Shown: positions 59,934 to 64,000 of the stretch, one piece after another
Position numbering within the stretch: position 1 is the first letter of the stretch
How the letters are laid out: the number at the start of each line of letters is the position of its first letter
Origin: Mesorhizobium caraganae
Lineage (GTDB): Bacteria; Pseudomonadota; Alphaproteobacteria; Rhizobiales; Rhizobiaceae
NCBI RefSeq assembly: GCF_016836705.1
Contig: NZ_JAFCGY010000007.1
Location: 124,001-188,000 of the forward strand
Reading direction: 5' to 3'
Length of the DNA: 64,000 nucleotides
Made by a program: the position numbers and the translations under genes
The notes under the pieces: generated by a model
What the model saw: the letters and a program-made list of their open reading frames with translations, nothing else
Database searches by the model: none
Told to the model about the DNA's origin: nothing

Positions 59934-60416
59934 GTGACTGACAACAATGAGGAATTCAGAAGCAAGTTTTGGGACTCTATCCGGTCCGACATGACGGCGA
60001 TGATTGGCGTCGGAGGCGCCCACCCTCGACCGATGACAGCGCAGTTCGACGGTGATCGCAACGTCATCTTTTTCTTCACAGCGAAGGATACCGACCTAGC
60101 CGAGGCCGTTGCAGCTGGGAAGGAAGCGACACTGGTCTATGCCGCCAAGGGACACGACCTCTTCGCAACCGTTCAAGGCACGCTAAGGATCGACAATGAT
60201 AGGGCAGTCATCGACCGCTTGTGGAACCGCTTCGTCGCCGCCTGGTTCGAGGAGGGCAAGGAAGACCCGAAGTTGTGCTTACTCAGGTTCGATCCTGCGG
60301 ACGCCGAAATCTGGAAAGATGCATCCAGCATTGTCGCCGGGCTAAAGCTTTTCCTCGGGATGGGCGACCCGAAAGAGGACTACAAAGACAGCGTCGCACA
60401 GGTTCGCATGAAGTAG
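59934..60416 (+). CDS. Pyridoxamine 5'-phosphate oxidase-like general stress protein
   Basis: 160 residues from GTG 59934, with GGAGAG upstream. Split-barrel flavin-binding fold of the general stress protein 26 type: FRSKFWDSIRSDMTAMIGVG, PRPMTAQFDGDRNVIFFFTA, KGHDLFATVQGTLRIDNDRA, WNRFVAAWFEEGKEDPKLCL, LRFDPADAEIWKD. Related proteins bind FMN or F420 and respond to stress. A short DUF378-like remnant follows. Confidence 0.88.
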   Translation: MTDNNEEFRSKFWDSIRSDMTAMIGVGGAHPRPMTAQFDGDRNVIFFFTAKDTDLAEAVAAGKEATLVYAAKGHDLFATVQGTLRIDNDRAVIDRLWNRFVAAWFEEGKEDPKLCLLRFDPADAEIWKDASSIVAGLKLFLGMGDPKEDYKDSVAQVRMK

Positions 60417-60555
60417 CCGGACCTGTCAGGACCGAAACCCCCGATCTTATGGCGCCCGATTTGCCGACGCCGAGATTGATCGGAAATCCTACAAAAAGTG
60501 CAAGGGGACATTGTCCGATAGGCGGCGTTCGGTTGCGTCATTCAATTTCAGGAGA

Positions 60556-60690
60556 AGCACGCGCTGAACATTGTCACCATGCTGCTTATCATCGTTGGGG
60601 GCCTCAATTGGCTTCGGGTAGGTGTTCCAGTTTGACCTCGTTGCCGCGATCTGCGGTCTACGATCAGCATTCGAAATCCCCGCTGACTCC
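60556..60690 (+). pseudogene. DUF378 membrane protein, frameshifted and start lost
   Basis: ALNIVTMLLIIVGGLNWLRV, G, then after one base QFDLVAAICG. Intact DUF378 proteins read LNIVT..L.IVGGLNWGLVG and FDLVAAIFG. AGGAGA stands where the RBS should be but no ATG follows. Two-helix membrane protein of unknown role. Confidence 0.6.
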
Positions 60691-60705
60691 GGTCGGCGGG
60701 GTTTT
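60678..60705. terminator. Intrinsic terminator between convergent genes
   Basis: CCCCGCTGAC (60678-60687), four-base loop, GTCGGCGGGG (60692-60701), TTTT. Serves the plus-strand unit; also lies at the end of the minus-strand gene at 60705. Confidence 0.75.
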
Positions 60706-60932
60706 CATTTGATGCTTGGAGCCGGCGGCTTCGCTCGCGTCTCGCGCATAAGCTTGAAACGCAGGAACGCCTCCGCCGCATAGTCGCATCGTTGTCGCGA
60801 CGGGCCGTTGGTGTGCAGGATCACTCCCGCCGCATCTTTCGACAGCCCGTGCTTTTCCATAAAGAAGGCAAGGTCGTAGGGGCAAAGGTCAGATGTCGGA
60901 TCGCTGCTAGTTTTCGGCTTAGGGTTGGCCAT
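60705..60932 (-). CDS. Hypothetical small protein
   Basis: 75 residues from ATG 60932: MANPKPKTSSDPTSDLCPYD, LAFFMEKHGLSKDAAGVILH, TNGPSRQRCDYAAEAFLRFK and a basic tail. The middle (GLSKDAAGVIL) looks like a small helical, perhaps DNA-binding, domain. Only a GGATGA-like RBS. No family named. Confidence 0.55.
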   Translation of the reverse strand: MANPKPKTSSDPTSDLCPYDLAFFMEKHGLSKDAAGVILHTNGPSRQRCDYAAEAFLRFKLMRETRAKPPAPSIK

Positions 60933-60954
60933 TTCATCCGCGCAACGGTTATGA

Positions 60955-61150
60955 CTGGACGGCGAAATATCGCGACTTGGCCAGCGCGGCGAAACGGCTC
61001 GGTGTCGAGAGCGCCATCATCCACGGTGAAATAGTCGTGCTCACCGAAGCTGGGCTTTCCGAAGCGATCGGCATAGGCAGTGTCGAGGAAGACACCGGCA
61101 GTGTCTATGAAACTATCCTGGACGCGATCATCCACCGCGACGGCGGCATG
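60955..61150 (+). pseudogene. Chimera of a DNA ligase fragment and a DUF768 fragment
   Basis: One frame reads AKYRDLASAAKRLGVESAII, HGEIVVLTEAGLSEA (ligase, as in copies 1-3) and passes directly into IGIGSVEEDTGSVYETILDA, IIHRDGGMA (the C-terminal half of DUF768). It has neither the catalytic Lys region of the ligase nor the N-terminus of DUF768. The zinc-ribbon gene follows as in the 23.7-25.1 kb locus, so an internal deletion fused the neighbours. Confidence 0.75.
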
Positions 61151-61175
61151 GCCATGACCGCGCTATATCCGCCGG

Positions 61176-61631
61176 ATGAGCAAAGGCTGGACGTTCCAAT
61201 CGCTGATCGATGACAAGATGAAGGTTACGGCTCACTGCCACAACCCGGCCTGTCATCATAACCAGGAACTCGACCTTGCGAAGCGCCGCGACCGCTTAGG
61301 CTCGGATGCGCCGGCCATGGAGTGGGACATCCGGCCGAAGCTTCTCTGCAAGAAGTGCGAGGGCAACAAAGTCGGCCTGATCTATACCCCAGACACCAGC
61401 CCGAACGCATACGCCAAGGCCAAAGACGGGGCGCCGGAAGTCGCGGCGCGAAGTCGCGCTGATGAACGCCTTATTAAGGGTCAGTGTCGCTCGCCCTTGC
61501 CGCGCTCTCACCTCACTGAAAGGCCGGCAGCGGTTGACGAGATAGTCGCACAGCAGTCCCGGCCCGATGACGAGTGCGCCGGACGCGCCGAGCGCCTTGC
61601 CGCATGTGTGGAGTGCGACGATGTCCCTTGA
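61176..61631 (+). CDS. Small zinc-ribbon protein, copy 2 (probably extended by a frameshift)
   Basis: The first 85 residues (GWTFQSLIDDKMKVTAHCHN, PACHHNQELDLAKR, MEWDIRPKLLCKKCEGNKVG, LIYTPDTSPNAYAKAKD) are nearly identical to the 88-residue protein at 24855. The zinc pairs CHNPAC and CKKC are intact. After KAKDG the frame runs on for 65 unrelated residues, so the original stop was probably lost by an indel. Follows the ligase-DUF768 chimera. Confidence 0.7.
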   Translation: MSKGWTFQSLIDDKMKVTAHCHNPACHHNQELDLAKRRDRLGSDAPAMEWDIRPKLLCKKCEGNKVGLIYTPDTSPNAYAKAKDGAPEVAARSRADERLIKGQCRSPLPRSHLTERPAAVDEIVAQQSRPDDECAGRAERLAACVECDDVP

Positions 61632-61696
61632 AAGCGGCGGCAAGGCCGCATCAAGGATATTCTCTACACAGTGAGTCCGCCGCCTACGCCGGTTTG

Positions 61697-62557
61697 CTAG
61701 TGGGCCTCGGAGACCGTCGGAGCAACTAGAGCCATACCGATGCTCCTCTTGGTCGCGCCAATGGAGTAGGCCATTGGGATCTTGGGAGTGTCCTCTGGCA
61801 AGCGGTACATATTGGCGCCTGCCCTCACCGCGAACGAAAAGTGCTGCCACGATACTCTGTCGTGTTCATTTAGAAAGTCGAGCGTCAGCCCAGCTGAAAT
61901 TAGCGCATTCACTACGTCACTAATCGGGTGGATCCACTCATAATAGCGCGAATGTTTCAGAATGCGGTCGTCGCCGGTATAGGTTAGATCCTCATTCCAG
62001 GCGAGCGGCCTAGCTATCGGCGTTCGCCAGTCGTGTTTCAACTCCAGCGCTGCAGCCTTGCGATCACACTGGAACATTAGTGGATGGCCCTCGGCCATGT
62101 AGAGCCGTCCGCCCGGTCGCAGAAGAGCACTAACAATCCGCGCCCAGCGGAACACGTCGTCCAGCCAATTTACCGAGCCCCAGGTAACGTACGCGATATC
62201 AAATGTCTTGCCTAGCGCTTCGACAGCCTCGTATAGTGGCGCTTCCACGAATCGTACATCCGTGCCCGCCTTCGCAGCGAAATCCCGCGCAGCCGCGATC
62301 GCTGTCGGCGAAAAGTCGAGACCGGTAACGCTGCCCGCACCAAGATGCTTCAGGCTGATTGTGTCCAGCCCGATATGACACTGCAAATGGATAATGTCCT
62401 TGCCGACAATATCACCAACCTCGCCCGTTTCCAGTTCGTAGAGGTTGGACCCGCCAGCCAGGACATTTTCGATCTGATAGCTGCCGGTAGAATCGGTCGA
62501 ATGGATTTCGGCTCGATCATCCCAATTAAGACGGTTCGCACCCAGATACGGTTCCAA
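61697..62557 (-). CDS. Class I SAM-dependent methyltransferase
   Basis: 286 residues. TTG start at 62557 supported by AGGAGG five bases upstream. Motif I is replaced by DIIHLQCHIGLDTISLKHLG, the form seen in a subgroup of Methyltransf_11/25 proteins (HLQCH-G-DT instead of DIGCGTG), followed by VTGLDFSPTAIAAARDFAAK and FDIAYVTWGSVNWLDDVFRW. The later part, YYEWIHPISDVVNALISAGL, is typical of the same subgroup. Substrate unknown. It stands alone. Confidence 0.85.
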   Translation of the reverse strand: MEPYLGANRLNWDDRAEIHSTDSTGSYQIENVLAGGSNLYELETGEVGDIVGKDIIHLQCHIGLDTISLKHLGAGSVTGLDFSPTAIAAARDFAAKAGTDVRFVEAPLYEAVEALGKTFDIAYVTWGSVNWLDDVFRWARIVSALLRPGGRLYMAEGHPLMFQCDRKAAALELKHDWRTPIARPLAWNEDLTYTGDDRILKHSRYYEWIHPISDVVNALISAGLTLDFLNEHDRVSWQHFSFAVRAGANMYRLPEDTPKIPMAYSIGATKRSIGMALVAPTVSEAH

Positions 62558-63134
62558 TCACACCTCCTGTTCACGCCGTGGCTACGGTGTGGTAAACAAA
62601 ACCTTAAAGTAATCCTTGCAGCGAAAGGGCCTGGCGTCAATGGAAGGAGGCTGCCCCATCCTAGCGGGCTATTGCGAGCTCCCGACCGTATCGGCGCTGC
62701 GCCCGCCGCCTAACCCAAGTCCAACAGGCGCTCTACCTCATTGTGTCGGCCCTAAGGCGCAAAGCTTCATCGCAGGGCGGTTCTAGGATAGGCGGGGGCT
62801 TATGGCTGCGCACGCGAGGCCAAGCCTAGATTACCCCTTGAGGTGCAGAATTGCGCTCTGCGTACTCCGATATTCAAACCGTGTGTTGCGTCCGACGGCT
62901 GGATGAGAGGGCGGCAGCAAAAGCGGTTACCAGATCTTCGTGCGTGGGGCGAACAGGAAAATCCCGCGTGCCATCAAAGCCCGGAAATCATGGGGATTGG
63001 AGATTTCTGGTTAATGGACCATTCGCTGGTTCTACGAGGTAACGCATCTTTCCACCTCGCTTGGGCTGGTGGATGCAGGCCTCGGGATTTCGGTGCCGCC
63101 ACGAATGGCAACCCCTCGAGAAGACCATCCGTTT
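62558..63134. other. No supported gene
   Basis: No open frame with an RBS or recognisable residues between the methyltransferase and the LysR scrap. Confidence 0.45.
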
Positions 63135-63240
63135 TCTGATCACCCGCCCCATCCGCAATCCCGAGATATCGCGCACCGTCGGCGTGGTTCGCAGCCGCGG
63201 CGGCACCTTGTCGCCGGCGGCTGAGCGATTTCTCAAGATG
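63135..63240 (+). pseudogene. LysR-family regulator, C-terminal scrap
   Basis: RNPEISRTVGVVRSRGGTLS, PAAERFLKMLIG matches the end of LysR substrate-binding domains (RTIG.V.RRG..LSPAA..F...L). No helix-turn-helix part is present. Confidence 0.5.
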
Positions 63241-63721
63241 TTGATAGGTGTATGGGGAAGTGATTGAAGGGCGACAAGCGATCTTAGCGTGGAGCAAATT
63301 CCGGAGCTCGCCGAGTTGGTCGGCCTGCGATTAGCCGAGACCGGTCATAAGACGCAGGACAGCACGCTTTGGATTCGATCCCAGCCAGACGTCTCGGATA
63401 GAATTGATGCTGTCTGTGCCACCAAGCGGCATCCACACGACAGAAGGCGACTGTCCTCTGGCATAGCTCTCATCGGCGAAAGATGCCTTGCCCCACCTGC
63501 ACCTTGAAGATGACCGTCGCCAAGTTGGCACGACATTTTTGAACGGCTGGGCCGACCTGGAGTCTCGGCAGCGGCTGGCTCGATCCAAATCACATGCCTG
63601 GGTGCCAGGACCGCTGGCTGCCAGCTGACGCGTCGGCATTATAGGCATCGCTTATATCTTATTTATCTACGCGATCGCGCCCTTTGGCATTGCTCATTTT
63701 GCCTTGCGGCGAGGTGATTCC
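63241..63721. other. No supported gene
   Basis: Downstream of the trbI-DUF2274 unit. A plus-strand hydrophobic stretch near 63640-63700 (IGIAYILFIYAIAPFGIAHF) has no start signals. Confidence 0.4.
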
Positions 63722-63946
63722 TCAACCTTTCCGCTCCTGCTTGGCTCTGGCAAAGCCGCGATCCGTCGCGATAAATCGCTCGAGCATGGGCACAATAAGG
63801 CGAAGAGGATCAGTGGATGGCTGACCCGATTCTCGCCCAAGGATCTCAGCATATCTGGACAGATCACGATGCAGCGGCGCCGGCAGTTCCACTGTGACCT
63901 TGACCGGCTTGTCGTCTGCAATCGGACCGAGCTTCAGCTTGGCCAT
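63722..63946 (-). CDS. DUF2274 protein of a trb conjugation cluster
   Basis: 74 residues: MAKLKLGPIADDKPVKVTVE, LPAPLHRDLSRYAEILGRES, GQPSTDPLRLIVPMLERFIA, TDRGFARAKQERKG. This is DUF2274, a ribbon-helix-helix-like small protein regularly found directly after trbI in rhizobial trb clusters. It starts two bases after the trbI stop here. Likely the last gene of a transfer operon that enters the window from the right. Confidence 0.87.
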   Translation of the reverse strand: MAKLKLGPIADDKPVKVTVELPAPLHRDLSRYAEILGRESGQPSTDPLRLIVPMLERFIATDRGFARAKQERKG

Positions 63947-63948
63947 TT

Positions 63949-64000
63949 TCAGCCTCCGTAGGGTTCTAGCACGAGATCGCGCGTAACGACCACACGCACA
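63949..64000 (-). CDS. trbI: TrbI-like conjugation protein, last residues (cut by window edge)
   Basis: The final 16 codons read VRVVVTRDLVLEPYGG-stop, the C-terminal beta strand of VirB10/TrbI proteins (usual ending VRV.V.RDL.L.P). Only this tail is in the window; the identification also rests on the adjoining DUF2274 gene. Confidence 0.65.
   Translation of the reverse strand, partial: VRVVVTRDLVLEPYGG

Overview
The window looks like accessory DNA of a Mesorhizobium-type alphaproteobacterium (Rhizobiales). The evidence is GC-rich coding sequence, several DUF768 proteins (a family I know from Mesorhizobium), IS66, IS110, IS481 and IS5 elements, EcfG-type promoters (GGAAC-N16-CGTT) upstream of stress genes, and at the right edge the end of a trbI-like gene followed by a DUF2274 gene, as in rhizobial trb transfer clusters. 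There are no rRNA genes, no intact tRNA and no CRISPR array. The only tRNA trace is a tRNA-Phe-like 3' fragment at 28471-28520, flanked by paired short repeats, which resembles an attachment-site remnant.

Layout. 1-10.5 kb: histidine kinase tail, a frameshifted OmpA-family gene, an O-methyltransferase, a DUF4242-cyclase fusion, a CsbD stress protein, and a SRAP (yedK) gene coupled to a Cys/His-rich small protein. 10.6-13 kb: an 800-residue large serine recombinase whose C-terminus resembles the RepB plasmid-partition domain. 13-18 kb: a glycine-zipper lipoprotein, two intact acyltransferase-3 genes and the wreck of a third with an SGNH domain. 18-33.9 kb: a dense field of small proteins and mobile debris: an intact IS481 element, three decayed ATP-dependent DNA ligase genes, DUF768, DUF982, DUF1127 and DUF1236 genes, an XRE-controlled three-gene operon, and a broken HNH gene. 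33.9-41 kb: a phospholipase D/cardiolipin-synthase-like gene, a DUF892 ferritin-like gene, YihY, DUF6894 and XRE genes, and an Nramp fragment. 41-49 kb: a second glycine-zipper lipoprotein with a 24-residue membrane peptide, a broken DUF768 gene, a HWE histidine kinase beside a frameshifted response regulator, and a frameshifted ClC channel divergent from a MarR regulator. 49-52.2 kb: IS66, IS110 and IS5 debris. 52.3-64 kb: DUF982, an FAD oxidoreductase divergent from an AraC regulator, a large GGDEF/EAL protein, IS66 scraps, a PPOX-family stress protein, a second ligase/DUF768/zinc-ribbon locus, a methyltransferase and the trb edge.

Two themes connect the genes. First, general stress: csbD, DUF892, DUF1236 and a zinc-ribbon gene each have a GGAAC-N16-(C/A)GTT promoter, and the ligase copies share a palindromic GTTCC/GGAAC site. 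Second, modular duplication and decay: ligase, DUF768, zinc-ribbon and tiny membrane-protein genes recur in the same order, and one copy has collapsed into a ligase-DUF768 chimera. Many otherwise full-length genes carry one small indel. These could be real pseudogenes or assembly errors, and the sequence alone does not settle which.
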